The position numbers and the translations under genes are program-made. From Agrobacterium leguminum (GTDB lineage Bacteria > Pseudomonadota > Alphaproteobacteria > Rhizobiales > Rhizobiaceae): a DNA stretch of 64,000 bases. Below are positions 16,692 through 25,606 of this stretch, piece by piece. The DNA lies in assembly GCF_015704895.1 (NCBI RefSeq), contig NZ_JADQWB010000020.1, positions 24,291 through 88,290 on the forward strand, given 5' to 3'. The notes beneath the pieces are model-generated. The model was not told the DNA's origin, searched no databases, and saw only the letters and a list, made by a program, of their open reading frames with translations. The first letter of the stretch is position 1; the number at the start of each line of letters is the position of its first letter.

Positions 16692-18203
16692 TCAGGCCGA
16701 GGCGAAAAACCCTTCGGGATCGTCGACTTCCACCAGCCTGCGCTTGTCGATCAGCCAGAAGCGGGTTCCGACAGCCCGCACGAAACTCCTGTCATGCGAG
16801 ACGAAGACGCAGCTGGCCTCGCGGCCGATGATTTCCGCCTCCAGCGCTTCCTGCCCCTCAATATCCAGATGGTTGGTGGGCTCGTCCAGCAGGTAGAAAT
16901 TCGGCTCCGCCAGCCGCAGCGCCAGCATGGCAAGCCGGGCCTTCTGCCCGCCGGAAAGGGCGGCGATGCGACGTTTCTGCATTTCCATATCGATCCCGGC
17001 GCCCGCGAGCAGGCCGTGGATGCGCTGGTCGCCAATATCGAAGCGGCGGGACAGCAGTGAAACGGGCGTGCTGTCGTCATCGATCTCGGCGAGCGATTGA
17101 TCGACATATCCGGCTACCAGCGAGGGCGTGGCCTTGATGCCGTCTATCTGGCCTGCACCCGATACAGCCGCCTGCAGAAGCGACATCAGCCGTGTCTTGC
17201 CGACGCCGTTGCGGCCGAGAATGACGATGCGGTCTCCCTGACGGACAAATTGCCGGCCGGTGCGAAACAGCAATGTTCCGTCCGGCGTCGAGACCGGCAC
17301 ATCTTCCAGAGTGACCAGAACCCTGGCATGGGTGCCGCGATTGGCGAGCTGGATCTTGCCGGCGGATCGCTCGATATGGGCGGGCCGCGCCTTCTCCTCG
17401 ATCTTTTCCGCACGCTCACGCAATTGCTTGGTCTTGACGGTCAGAAGATCGCTGCCGGAATTGATGCCGATATTGTTGAGCTTGGCGGCCTGCCGGCGCA
17501 ATTGCTGGGCGGTTTTCATGTCGCGCTGGAAACGCCGCTCATCGGCGGCATCCTCTTCTTCCAGCACCGCCCGTGCGTGGCCATAGGGCAGCCGGAACAG
17601 CGCCGAATTTTCCGGCCGCAGGAACAGCGTGCTCCTGGTGACATTATCGAGAAAAGCGCGGTCATGGCTGACGATGATGACAGCCGTATCGCGCGGCAAT
17701 TCACCGAGCCAGTTTTCCAGCACATTGATCTTTTCGAGGTCGAGATGGTTGGTCGGTTCGTCGAGCAACAGCACATCCGGCTCGGTGATCCATGCCCGCG
17801 CCAGCATGGCCAGCCTCTGCCAGCCGCCGCTCAGCTCTTTCAGGCGGCGCTCGCGGAACGGCTCCGGCACCAGCATGGCGTCGAAAATAATGTCGGCGCG
17901 CCAGCTCTCGCTGTCGATCGTGTCCGCCGGCAGGACGGAAAGCACGGCGTCCCGCATCGTCCGTTCCATAAGCGGCGAGGGCAGATGCTGGTGGACGATG
18001 GACTGCGTCAGCCCGCGCAGCCGGGTGATATCGCCGCTGGTGGGCTCCATGTCACCGGAAAGGCAATGGAGAAGGGTGGATTTGCCGCAGCCATTGGCGG
18101 CGACGATGCCGATGCGGTCTCCCGCATTCACCGTGAGGCTGAGATTTGAAAAAAGCGGCTTGCCCAGAATGATTCCGAGGTTTCGAAGCGTGACGATGGT
18201 CAT
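16692..18203 (-). CDS. ABC-F family ribosome-associated ATPase
   Basis: A 503-residue soluble protein with two ABC domains and no membrane part. Domain 1 has Walker A GIVAANGCGKSTLL and signature LSGGWQRLAMLARAW; domain 2 has ILGRNGVGKTRLMSLL and LSGGQKARLAMLALRL. Both have LLDEPTNHLD. An Arg/Lys/Gln-rich linker (about residues 225-300) joins them and would reach the ribosomal P site. ABC-F proteins rescue stalled ribosomes or protect them from drugs; which applies is unknown. The frame opens at 18551, but the first domain starts at ATG 18203, which lacks a ribosome site. A 24-codon leader ORF and a long nested hairpin lie upstream, suggesting attenuation. Confidence 0.88.
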   Translation of the reverse strand: MTIVTLRNLGIILGKPLFSNLSLTVNAGDRIGIVAANGCGKSTLLHCLSGDMEPTSGDITRLRGLTQSIVHQHLPSPLMERTMRDAVLSVLPADTIDSESWRADIIFDAMLVPEPFRERRLKELSGGWQRLAMLARAWITEPDVLLLDEPTNHLDLEKINVLENWLGELPRDTAVIIVSHDRAFLDNVTRSTLFLRPENSALFRLPYGHARAVLEEEDAADERRFQRDMKTAQQLRRQAAKLNNIGINSGSDLLTVKTKQLRERAEKIEEKARPAHIERSAGKIQLANRGTHARVLVTLEDVPVSTPDGTLLFRTGRQFVRQGDRIVILGRNGVGKTRLMSLLQAAVSGAGQIDGIKATPSLVAGYVDQSLAEIDDDSTPVSLLSRRFDIGDQRIHGLLAGAGIDMEMQKRRIAALSGGQKARLAMLALRLAEPNFYLLDEPTNHLDIEGQEALEAEIIGREASCVFVSHDRSFVRAVGTRFWLIDKRRLVEVDDPEGFFASA

Positions 18204-18220
18204 GAAGTCGTCTCTGGCAA

Positions 18221-18286
18221 GACGGACCCGTGACGAACCGTGGTCTGCCACAGGCAGTACGGGGTTTCGGTTCGGGGTGATCCGTC
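18221..18286 (-). promoter_or_regulatory. nested hairpin in the ABC-F leader region
   Basis: Three nested stems: GACGGA/TCCGTC (18221-18226 with 18281-18286), GAACCG/CGGTTC (18235-18240 with 18268-18273) and CTGCC/GGCAG (18245-18249 with 18253-18257). It ends 17 bases before the ABC-F start and may block initiation unless the leader ribosome stalls. Inference only. Confidence 0.5.
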
Positions 18287-18361
18287 GTGAAAACATGCGC
18301 AACGGCAGACAAGCTGCATTCTGCGCGGCCTTTTGGGCAAACCAGAGTGTTGGTGTTCCGG

Positions 18362-18436
18362 TCAGCCCTGCAAACGTGTCTGCAGGGCAAAAAGGTGGCA
18401 GAGCTGACGATTGCGCCAGAAGCAGGAAATATCCAT
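18362..18436 (-). CDS. putative leader peptide upstream of ABC-F gene
   Basis: A 24-residue ORF starting MDISCFWRNRQLCHLF and ending in RLQG. AAAGGAGG lies six bases before its ATG, far stronger than anything near the ABC-F start 158 bases further on. Its last codons form a hairpin, CCCTGCA/TGCAGGG. Strong initiation on a tiny ORF ahead of an ABC-F gene matches the layout of drug-inducible ribosome-stalling leaders. No homologue is recognised, and the ORF could be fortuitous. Confidence 0.55.
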   Translation of the reverse strand: MDISCFWRNRQLCHLFALQTRLQG

Positions 18437-18587
18437 GCGAAGCCTCCTTTCTTGAAACGGGTTGAACCGCTTCACCATTAGCAGCGGCGGTTGTTCGAGG
18501 CAACGGCTTTTGCAATGGCAGGCGGTGGGGGAGAATGCGGCAAGCCCGCACTCTCCCGTTTTAATCCGGCGCTCGCCTGAGCGGCCT

Positions 18588-19010
18588 TTATTGCTTGGCG
18601 ACACGCGCGCGCAGTTCTTCCACATGCGCGGCGATTTCCGGCGTTACGGCGTCGCCGAAGTCTTCCATTTCGAACATCGGGCGAATTTCGATTTCGCTGC
18701 GCTCCAGCATCGGGTTCGGGCAGCGTTTCACCCAGGCCACGGCCTCGTCCATGTCCTTCACAGTCCAGATCCAGAAGCCGGCGACCAGCTCGTTGGTGTG
18801 CGGGAAGGGGCCGTCGATAACCGTACGGCTGTCACCGTCGAACACAACCCTCTTGCCCTTGGAGGAGGGGTGCAGGCCGTCGCCGGATTGCATGATGCCG
18901 GCATTGACCAGTTCCTCGTTGAATTTTCCCATCGCCTCGATCAGCTCGGTCGTGGGCATGACGCCGTCTTCGCTGCTTTTGGTGGCTTTTACAAAAACGA
19001 TTGCACGCAT
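18588..19010 (-). CDS. YCII/DGPF-domain protein
   Basis: A 140-residue protein of the YCII-related family, named for the D-G-P-F motif seen here in TVIDGPFPHTNE. It begins MRAIVFVKATKSSEDG, the family's N-terminal strand, and contains GFWIWTVKDMDEAVAWVKRCP, the conserved W-x-V-x-x-x-x-E-A region. The frame starts at 19016, but AAGGAGG is seven bases before ATG 19010. It lies downstream of a MarR gene on the same strand and is probably in its operon. Family members often sit with ECF sigma factors, none of which is seen here. Function unknown. Confidence 0.85.
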   Translation of the reverse strand: MRAIVFVKATKSSEDGVMPTTELIEAMGKFNEELVNAGIMQSGDGLHPSSKGKRVVFDGDSRTVIDGPFPHTNELVAGFWIWTVKDMDEAVAWVKRCPNPMLERSEIEIRPMFEMEDFGDAVTPEIAAHVEELRARVAKQ

Positions 19011-19112
19011 GATCATTCCTCCTTGATTGCGCTTTCTTCGTAGTGTCGCTCCCCGGCACGACGGCCGGATGACATTGTCGCCGACAAAAGTGGCGTCATG
19101 CCGTCAATTCTC

Positions 19113-19559
19113 TCAGCCGAGGTCGATAAGGTCGCGGCGCAGCCGGTCGGGGTCGCCGCTGCCGATGCGGGCTTCGATTTCGGCATGGGTCTGTTCCCAG
19201 ATGGGGAAGGCGGCGGCGAGCACGGCCATGCCGTCCGCCGTCAGCCGCAGCCGCTTGCCGCGCTTGTCCTTCGGGTCCTGCTCGATGCTGACCAGCCCGC
19301 GCCGCTCCAGCGGCTTCAGCGCCGCCGTCAGCGTCGTGCGGTCCATGGCCAGAAGATTGGCGACCGGTCCCATCGGTGGCGGCTCGGGTCGGTTGAGCGA
19401 CATCAGCAGCGAAAATTGTCCATTGGTGATGCCCACCGGCTTCAGCGCATTGTCGAACAACCGCGCCAATGCCCGTGCGGCGCGCTGCGCATGCAGGCAC
19501 AGACAGGCATCCCGCACGAAAAGAGTTGTCGAAAAAGGAATCACGCTGGCGTTTGACAT
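19113..19559 (-). CDS. MarR-family transcriptional regulator
   Basis: A 148-residue regulator. GITNGQFSLLMSLNRPEPPPMGPVANLLAMDRTTLTAALKPLERRG is the winged helix-turn-helix, and DKRGKRLRLTADG the wing. Three Cys near residues 19-23 (DACLCLHAQ) could be redox-active, but this is speculative. It is divergent from a DUF899-DUF1579-VOC operon, with a perfect 12-bp palindrome in its promoter, and upstream of the YCII gene. It most likely represses both sides. Confidence 0.85.
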   Translation of the reverse strand: MSNASVIPFSTTLFVRDACLCLHAQRAARALARLFDNALKPVGITNGQFSLLMSLNRPEPPPMGPVANLLAMDRTTLTAALKPLERRGLVSIEQDPKDKRGKRLRLTADGMAVLAAAFPIWEQTHAEIEARIGSGDPDRLRRDLIDLG

Positions 19560-19570
19560 GGGATAAATAT

Positions 19571-19582
19571 GTTGATATCAAC
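19571..19582. promoter_or_regulatory. palindromic MarR operator candidate
   Basis: GTTGATATCAAC is a perfect 12-bp palindrome 11 bases ahead of the marR start, between it and the divergent DUF899 operon. AT-rich palindromes of this size are typical MarR sites. Confidence 0.55.
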
Positions 19583-19708
19583 CTAATTAGTCAAGCGGAA
19601 CTTGATGCCCCGCAGACTGTTTATTGACTTTCAGCACAGAAATAGCCGGCGCCCACCGTTAAAGCGGGGCGGTGCCGTGGTGAAAGACGGATCCAAGGAG
19701 GAAAGATC

Positions 19709-20437
19709 ATGTCTCATCCCGTCGTTTCGAAAGAGGAGTGGCTTGCGGCCCGCCGCGATCTGCTGGTGAAGGAAAAGGAAATGACCCGCGCCCGCGACAG
19801 GCTGAACGAGGCCCGGCGTGCGCTGCCCTGGGAAGAGGTGACGAAGGATTATATCTTCGATGCCCCTTCCGGCCCCAAATCGCTGAAGGAACTGTTCGGC
19901 GCCTGCAGCCAGCTCATTGTCTATCACTTCATGCTGGCGCCCGACTGGGAGGAGGGCTGCGTCGGTTGCTCCTTCTTCGCCGATCATGTCGATGGCGCTT
20001 TGATCCACCTCAAGCATGGCGATGCGGGTTTCGTTGCCGTGTCGCGCGCGCCGCTTGAGAAGATCGAAAGCTACAGGAACCGCATGGGCTGGAAATTCCC
20101 GTGGGTTTCGGCCGAAAGCAGCGATTTCAACTACGATTATCAGGCCTCGTTCCGTGACGAGGACATGGCCAAAGGTGAAATCACCTATAATTACCGTGAC
20201 ATGGCGCCCTATGGCGACCTGAAGGACCTGCACGGCATCAGCGTTTTCGCCAGGGGCGATGACGGCAAGATCTACCACACCTATTCCACTTACGCCCGCG
20301 GCGCGGAGCAGACGCTCGGCACGCTGATGCTGCTCGATCTGGTGCCAAAAGGCCGTAACGAGGAGGAGGTAATGGATTGGGTGCGCCGCCACGACCAGTA
20401 TGAGGACGCGCTGAAGGCGGCAGCCTGCTGCCACTGA
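19709..20437 (+). CDS. DUF899 thioredoxin-like protein
   Basis: A 240-residue cytosolic protein of the DUF899 family. YIFDAPSGPKSLKELFGACSQLIVYHFML resembles the start of an AhpC/thioredoxin fold, and DWEEGCVGCSFFADH holds a C-x-x-C pair. It ends with a Cys pair in KAAACCH. First gene of a run with DUF1579 and VOC proteins, 27 and 97 bases apart. AAGGAGG precedes ATG 19709. The family's role is unestablished; a redox or detoxification role is suggested by the fold and by its MarR neighbour. Confidence 0.82.
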   Translation: MSHPVVSKEEWLAARRDLLVKEKEMTRARDRLNEARRALPWEEVTKDYIFDAPSGPKSLKELFGACSQLIVYHFMLAPDWEEGCVGCSFFADHVDGALIHLKHGDAGFVAVSRAPLEKIESYRNRMGWKFPWVSAESSDFNYDYQASFRDEDMAKGEITYNYRDMAPYGDLKDLHGISVFARGDDGKIYHTYSTYARGAEQTLGTLMLLDLVPKGRNEEEVMDWVRRHDQYEDALKAAACCH

Positions 20438-20464
20438 AAACGGACGGACGAAGAGGAAACAACA

Positions 20465-20959
20465 ATGGAAATGGAAATCGCCAAGCCGCAGAAGGAACAT
20501 GAGTTCCTGAAGAGGATCGTCGGAGACTGGGTCATGACCTCCAGTTCCGGCCATGAGGGCTACGATGCCGACGACCCGTCGCAGCAATTCACCGAGACCG
20601 TCCGCTCCGTCGGCGGCTTGTGGATCATCGGCAACGGCACCGGCAAGATGCCTGACGGCACGGATATGACGGCTGTGATCACGGTCGGTTTCGACCCGGC
20701 CAAGGGCAATTTCGTCGGCACCTGGGTGGGGTCGATGATGACCAATCTCTGGGTCTACAAGGGCTGGCTGGAAGAGGACGGCAAGACCCTGACGCTGGAA
20801 GCGGAAGGCCCGGCCTTCGACGGTTCCGGCCGCACCGATACCTATCACGACGTGCTGGTGCTGCATGACGACAATCACCGCAGCTTCTCCGGCAGCGTCA
20901 GGCAGCCGGACGGCACATTCAAGACTTTCATGACATCGGAATTCCGCCGCAAGGCTTGA
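20465..20959 (+). CDS. DUF1579 family protein
   Basis: A 164-residue protein. HEFLKRIVGDWVMTSS is the start of the DUF1579 fold, followed by GGLWIIGNGTGKMPDG and a C-terminal DGTFKTFMTSEFRRK. No catalytic motif or signal peptide is visible; the predicted fold is a lipocalin-like barrel that may bind a small ligand. GAGGAA lies seven bases before ATG 20465. It is the middle gene of a three-gene run. The family assignment is good; the function is unknown. Confidence 0.78.
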   Translation: MEMEIAKPQKEHEFLKRIVGDWVMTSSSGHEGYDADDPSQQFTETVRSVGGLWIIGNGTGKMPDGTDMTAVITVGFDPAKGNFVGTWVGSMMTNLWVYKGWLEEDGKTLTLEAEGPAFDGSGRTDTYHDVLVLHDDNHRSFSGSVRQPDGTFKTFMTSEFRRKA

Positions 20960-21056
20960 AGCCCTGCGAAAATTTCACCCGAACCACCGGCGCCGCCGCA
21001 TCCTGCGGCGGGCGCTTGCCGAAACACACCCGCCAAACCCTCCATAGGAGACGACA

Positions 21057-21836
21057 ATGTCCGATACGCATGGAAAATTCATCTGGGTCGAGCTGATGAC
21101 GCCCGACATGGAAGCGGCAGCCCGCTTTTATGGTCATGTCGTCGGCTGGCAGACCAAGGATTTCGGCTCGCCGGAAATGCCCTATCTGGTGCTGGAGGCC
21201 GATGGCAAGGGCATGGGCGGCGTCATGGAGCTGACCGACGAGCACAAGGGCCAGGGCATTCCCCCGAACTGGACCGCCTATGTCGATGTCGACGACGTGG
21301 ACGCCACGGCGAAACAATTCGCCGAAAAGGGCGGCGCGATCAGACGTCCGCCGCAGGACATTCCCGAAATCGGCCGCTTCGCCGTGGTCGCCGATCCCTT
21401 CGGTGCGGTGCTCTGCATCATGACGCCGCTGCCGATGGAAACCGGCGGCTTCCCCGAGGATATGCAGGAAAAGCAGGGCCATGTCGGCTGGCATGAACTC
21501 TTCACCGATAATGTCGATGAGGCCATGGCCTTTTACGGCGATGTGTTCGGCTGGACCAAGGACCATGATTTCGACATGGGCGACATGGGCCCGTACCGCA
21601 TCTTCGCCTACAGGGGCAAGGCCGTCGGCGGCATGATGAAACGCATGCCGCAGGTCCCCGTCTGTCACTGGGGGTATTACTTCAATGTGGACGGTATCGA
21701 TGACGCCATCACCCGCGTCAGCACCGGCGGCGGCAAGGTCGTCAACGGTCCGATGGAGGTTCCCGGCGAAAGCTGGATCGTCAATTGCGTCGATCCGCAG
21801 GGCGCTTATTTCTCGCTGGTTTCGCAGAGGAAATAG
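21057..21836 (+). CDS. two-domain VOC (glyoxalase-like) protein
   Basis: A 259-residue protein made of two VOC modules. Module 1 opens GKFIWVELMTPDMEAAARFYGHVVGW (about residues 5-30) and module 2 GHVGWHELFTDNVDEAMAFYGDVFGW (about 143-168); the matching openings show internal duplication. Members bind small molecules with or without a metal, and some confer antibiotic resistance or act as lyases. AGGAGA precedes ATG 21057. It ends the DUF899-DUF1579-VOC run and is probably induced with it. Substrate unknown. Confidence 0.85.
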   Translation: MSDTHGKFIWVELMTPDMEAAARFYGHVVGWQTKDFGSPEMPYLVLEADGKGMGGVMELTDEHKGQGIPPNWTAYVDVDDVDATAKQFAEKGGAIRRPPQDIPEIGRFAVVADPFGAVLCIMTPLPMETGGFPEDMQEKQGHVGWHELFTDNVDEAMAFYGDVFGWTKDHDFDMGDMGPYRIFAYRGKAVGGMMKRMPQVPVCHWGYYFNVDGIDDAITRVSTGGGKVVNGPMEVPGESWIVNCVDPQGAYFSLVSQRK

Positions 21837-21876
21837 CCCTGTTTTCTAACAATCTGCCGGGGCTTGCTCCGGCAGA

Positions 21877-22773
21877 TTACCGCTCTCTCGACAGGCGGAC
21901 GTGATCGATGAAGGCGCGCAGCTTCGGCGCAAGATTGCGGCGGCTGGGGTAATAGAGATAAAATCCCGCAAAGCTCGGGGAGTGGTCTTCCAGCATGGAA
22001 ACGAGCTGCCCGCTTTCCAGATGGGGGCGGAATGTCTCTTCCATACCGAATGTGATGCCCGCACCGGCGCAGGCCAGCTTGATCATCAACTGCATGTCGT
22101 TGGTGGTGAAGGCCGGCTCCACCGCCACCGCGAATTCGCGGCCGTTTTCCGCAAATTCCCACCTGTATGGCGCAACACCCGGACGGGGTCGCCAGCCGAT
22201 ACACCTGTGCCCTATCAATTCGCGGGGCTGCGCCGGCAGGCCGAAGCGGTCCCGATAGTGCGGCGAGCAGACGGCGAGCTGCCGCTGCGGAGCGGAAACC
22301 GGAACCGCAATCATGTCCTGCGCGATCAGTTCGCCAAGACGCACGCCGGCATCGTAGTGCTCGGCGACGATATCGAATTCCTCGTCCGTCACGACGATAT
22401 CGAGCTGCACTTCGGGATGTATTTCCGCAAAACGCGCAAGCAATGGCCCGGATAAAAAACGCTCGGCTATCGAGGAAACCGCAAGCCGCAACTGCCCGCG
22501 CACGGCGTCGCTCAGGGACGACGCGGCATTGGCAGCCTCGACGAGATTGCCGATGGATGGCGACACATCCGCATAAAGCTGCTGTCCCGCTTCCGTCAGG
22601 CTGACGCTGCGCGTCGTGCGTTGCACCAGCGCTATTCCCATCGTTTCTTCAAGCTTGCGGATGGTCTGGCTGACGGCGGAGCGGGTTACGCCGAGCCTGT
22701 CCGCAACGGCCCGGAAGTTGCGCTCTTCGGCAACCATGCAGAATGTCGAAAGCGCGTTGAGATCGATGTTCAT
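21877..22773 (-). CDS. LysR-family transcriptional regulator
   Basis: A 298-residue LysR regulator. The helix-turn-helix spans LNALSTFCMVAEERNFRAVADRLGVTRSAVSQTIRKLEE, and the effector domain from about residue 90 has the usual LRLAVSS and LDIVVTDEEFDIV strands. It is divergent from the SDR gene at 22895, with 121 bases between, the standard LysR arrangement, and most likely activates that gene with the small Atu4866-type protein behind it. ATG 22773 is the only reasonable start. Inducer unknown. Confidence 0.92.
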   Translation of the reverse strand: MNIDLNALSTFCMVAEERNFRAVADRLGVTRSAVSQTIRKLEETMGIALVQRTTRSVSLTEAGQQLYADVSPSIGNLVEAANAASSLSDAVRGQLRLAVSSIAERFLSGPLLARFAEIHPEVQLDIVVTDEEFDIVAEHYDAGVRLGELIAQDMIAVPVSAPQRQLAVCSPHYRDRFGLPAQPRELIGHRCIGWRPRPGVAPYRWEFAENGREFAVAVEPAFTTNDMQLMIKLACAGAGITFGMEETFRPHLESGQLVSMLEDHSPSFAGFYLYYPSRRNLAPKLRAFIDHVRLSRER

Positions 22774-22894
22774 TGGTTAGAAATTCTACCCATTGAGGTT
22801 ATGATTGAGGCGGTTATCACGACAATGCCCAAGCTTTATCTTCTCCGCAATGGCCGCTTCCAGAAAAGCCGGCCGTAACACCAAGGAGAAAGCC

Positions 22895-23617
22895 ATGACA
22901 TTGAACAAAGTCGTTCTCATCACAGGTGCATCGAGTGGGATCGGTGAGGGTATCGCAAGGGAACTGGCCGCCGCCGGGGCGAAGCTGGTGTTGGGTGCAC
23001 GCCGTATGGACCGCTTGCAGGCGCTTGCCGAAGAATTGCGCGGGAAGGGCGCCGAGGTCGTCATCCAGCCGCTGAACGTGACGGACAGACAGAGCGTCGA
23101 GGCCTTTGCGGAGGCGGGGCGCAAGGCGTTCGGGCAGGTCGACGTCATCGTCAACAATGCCGGCATCATGCCGCTGTCGCTGATGTCGTCCCTGAAGGTC
23201 GACGAATGGGACCGCATGATCGACGTCAACATCAAGGGCGTGCTTTATGGCGTCGCCGCCGTTCTGCCCGAGATGACCGCCCGCGCTTCCGGCCACATCA
23301 TCAACATCGCCTCCATCGGTGCGCTCGCCGTTTCGCCCACGGCTGCCGTTTATTGCGCGACGAAATTTGCGGTGCGGGCGATTTCGGACGGGCTGCGGCA
23401 GGAAAACCGCGACCTGCGGGTCACCTGCATTCACCCCGGCGTGGTGGAAAGCGAACTTGCCCACACCATCACCGATCCCGCCGCTGCGGAATTGATGCAG
23501 ACCTATCGGGCCATCGCCCTGAAGCCCGAAGCCATCGGCCGCGCGGTGCGTTACGCCATCGAGCAGCCCGACGATGTGGACGTCAATGAGATCGTCGTCC
23601 GTCCGACCGCCGCCTGA
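22895..23617 (+). CDS. short-chain dehydrogenase/reductase
   Basis: A 240-residue NAD(P)-dependent oxidoreductase of the classical SDR type. The cofactor motif is TGASSGIGEGIA, followed by NNAGIM, the catalytic Ser in ASIGALAVSP, and YCATK with the Tyr and Lys. GARRMDRL after strand two suggests NADP. The frame opens at 22805, but GGAG precedes ATG 22895. It is divergent from a LysR regulator, and followed 12 bases later by a small conserved gene. Substrate unknown. Confidence 0.92.
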   Translation: MTLNKVVLITGASSGIGEGIARELAAAGAKLVLGARRMDRLQALAEELRGKGAEVVIQPLNVTDRQSVEAFAEAGRKAFGQVDVIVNNAGIMPLSLMSSLKVDEWDRMIDVNIKGVLYGVAAVLPEMTARASGHIINIASIGALAVSPTAAVYCATKFAVRAISDGLRQENRDLRVTCIHPGVVESELAHTITDPAAAELMQTYRAIALKPEAIGRAVRYAIEQPDDVDVNEIVVRPTAA

Positions 23618-23629
23618 GGAGGATTGGCA

Positions 23630-23980
23630 ATGAACATTGTTTCGACATCCGTTGCGCTTCTGCTCGCAACGGCTTCCGCCGATACGGGTTCTCGCAAAGC
23701 GAGCAACGCCATGGACGTGAATATGACCGAAACGGCTCAAACCCGGGACCACCCCTATATCGGCATGTGGGTCACCGGCGATGGCCACATTCGTCAGGAG
23801 CTTCTGCCCAATGGCCGGTATGACGAGGCGCGGGGCAACCGCAAAAGCGCCTATCGGGGGCGCTATGAGGTGAAGGGAAACCATATCGACTATTGGGACG
23901 ATACCGGCTTCACCGCCGACGGCGAATTCGTCGACGATGTGCTTTATCACGGCGGCATGATCTTCTATCGCCAGAAGTAA
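23630..23980 (+). CDS. Atu4866-domain small protein
   Basis: A 116-residue protein. From about residue 40, HPYIGMWVTGDGHIRQELLP through SAYRGRYEVKGNHIDYWDDTG to GGMIFYRQK matches the Atu4866 domain first seen in Agrobacterium, a small streptavidin-like barrel. The N-terminal 30 residues are hydrophobic, then Ser/Ala-rich (MNIVSTSVALLLATASADTG), and may act as a signal peptide. AGGAGG seven bases before ATG 23630 rules out the TTG at 23624. It is 12 bases from the SDR and should be cotranscribed. The family often accompanies oxidoreductases; no activity is known to me. Confidence 0.75.
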   Translation: MNIVSTSVALLLATASADTGSRKASNAMDVNMTETAQTRDHPYIGMWVTGDGHIRQELLPNGRYDEARGNRKSAYRGRYEVKGNHIDYWDDTGFTADGEFVDDVLYHGGMIFYRQK

Positions 23981-24034
23981 CGTCCCGCCAATCAAGCGCC
24001 GCCCGCCCCATCGAGAGCGGGCGGCGTATCTGTT

Positions 24035-25606
24035 TTATCGCTTCAAACTACCCAGGATCCCGCGCACGATGGCGCGGCCGACCGAAGTGGCAACCGAGCG
24101 GGCAGCGCTTTTCATTGCCGCCTCGATCACCGTTTCGCGCTGGTATCCGGTCTTGCGTGCGCCGCCATTGCGCGAGCCGGTGGAGGCCGGTGCGGGTTCT
24201 TCATCGCCGAAGCCGGGCAGGCGCCAGCGGCCGGAAGCACTCTCGGACTGGCTGGCGGCGTTTTCTTCTTCCGCACGTCTGGCGGCTTCTGCATCGGCAG
24301 CCTTCTGGGCGCGGGCGGCGAGGATTTCGAAGGCCGATTCCCGGTCGATATCCTTGTCATATTGCCCGGCGACGGGGCTCACATCGATCAGGGACTTGCG
24401 TTCCGCATCGGTCAGCGGCCCGACACGGCCCGATGGCGGGCGTACCAGCGTGCGCTCGACGATAGAGGGAGCGCCCTTGTCGTGCAGGGTGGAAATCAGC
24501 GCCTCACCGGTGCCGAGCGTGGTGATGGTGTCGGCGGTGTTGAAGGCCGGGTTCTGGCGGAAAGTGTCGGCCGCGGTGCGCACCGCCTTCTGCTCGCGCG
24601 GCGTATAGGCGCGAAGCGCGTGCTGCACGCGGTTGCCGAGCTGGGCGAGAACGGTTTCCGGCACGTCGAGCGGGTTCTGCGTCACGAAATAGACGCCCAC
24701 GCCCTTGGAGCGGATGAGCCGCACAACCTGTTCCACGCGTTCCACCAGCACCCGCGGCGCGTCGTTGAAGAGCAGATGCGCCTCGTCGAAGAAGAACACC
24801 AGACGCGGTTTTTCCGGGTCGCCCACTTCCGGCAGCTCTTCGAACAGTTCCGAAAGCATCCAGAGCAGGAAGGTGGCGTAAAGGCGCGGGTTCATCATCA
24901 GACGGTCGGCGGCGAGAACCGAAATCGTGCCCACCCCATCCGTGCCCACACGCATGATGTCGGCGATTTTCAGCGCCGGTTCGCCGAAGAAATTCGCCGC
25001 ACCCTGCTGTTCCAGAACCAGCAGCCCGCGCTGCAACGAACCGACCGAGGCCTTGGAAATCAGGCCGAACTGGTTGGAAAGCTCGGTCGCATTTTCACCC
25101 ATATAGTTCAGGAGCGATTGCAGGTCCTTGAGATCGAGCAGCGGCAGCCCGCCCTGATCGGCGATCTTGAAGGCGATGTTGAGCACGCCTTCCTGCGCTT
25201 CCGAGGCATCCATCAGCCGGGCAAGCAGCAGCGGCCCCATCTCGGCGATGGTGGCGCGGACGCGATGGCCTTTTTCACCGTAGAGATCCCAGAAGATCAC
25301 CGGCGATTTGCCATAGGCAAAATCGGTGAAGCCGATCTGTTCGGCGCGTTTCTGCACCCAGTCCTTGGCTTCGCCCTGCGCGGCGATGCCGGAAAGGTCG
25401 CCCTTGATATCGGCGCAGAAAACCGGCACGCCGGCCTTGGAAAAACCTTCGGCCAGCACCTGCAACGTCACGGTCTTGCCCGTTCCCGTCGCGCCGGTGA
25501 TGAGGCCGTGGCGGTTGCCGAATTTCAGTTCCAGATATTCGCCCTTGTTCAGGCTGTCGTCCGGATTGCGGCTGGTCCCGATATAGAGCTGTCCGTCCTG
25601 CAACAT
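24035..25606 (-). CDS. HerA-like/DUF853 ATPase (YjgR type)
   Basis: A 523-residue P-loop ATPase. Walker A is [12 protein letters not shown] near residue 38; Walker B is [12 protein letters not shown] around residue 277. The protein matches the DUF853/YjgR branch of HerA-FtsK ATPases. The C-terminal 90 residues are charged and low-complexity ([19 protein letters not shown]). HerA proteins pump or remodel DNA, usually with NurA, but the YjgR branch is of unknown role and no NurA gene is nearby. AGGAGA lies nine bases before ATG 25606. It is transcribed alone. Confidence 0.85.
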   Translation of the reverse strand: MLQDGQLYIGTSRNPDDSLNKGEYLELKFGNRHGLITGATGTGKTVTLQVLAEGFSKAGVPVFCADIKGDLSGIAAQGEAKDWVQKRAEQIGFTDFAYGKSPVIFWDLYGEKGHRVRATIAEMGPLLLARLMDASEAQEGVLNIAFKIADQGGLPLLDLKDLQSLLNYMGENATELSNQFGLISKASVGSLQRGLLVLEQQGAANFFGEPALKIADIMRVGTDGVGTISVLAADRLMMNPRLYATFLLWMLSELFEELPEVGDPEKPRLVFFFDEAHLLFNDAPRVLVERVEQVVRLIRSKGVGVYFVTQNPLDVPETVLAQLGNRVQHALRAYTPREQKAVRTAADTFRQNPAFNTADTITTLGTGEALISTLHDKGAPSIVERTLVRPPSGRVGPLTDAERKSLIDVSPVAGQYDKDIDRESAFEILAARAQKAADAEAARRAEEENAASQSESASGRWRLPGFGDEEPAPASTGSRNGGARKTGYQRETVIEAAMKSAARSVATSVGRAIVRGILGSLKR

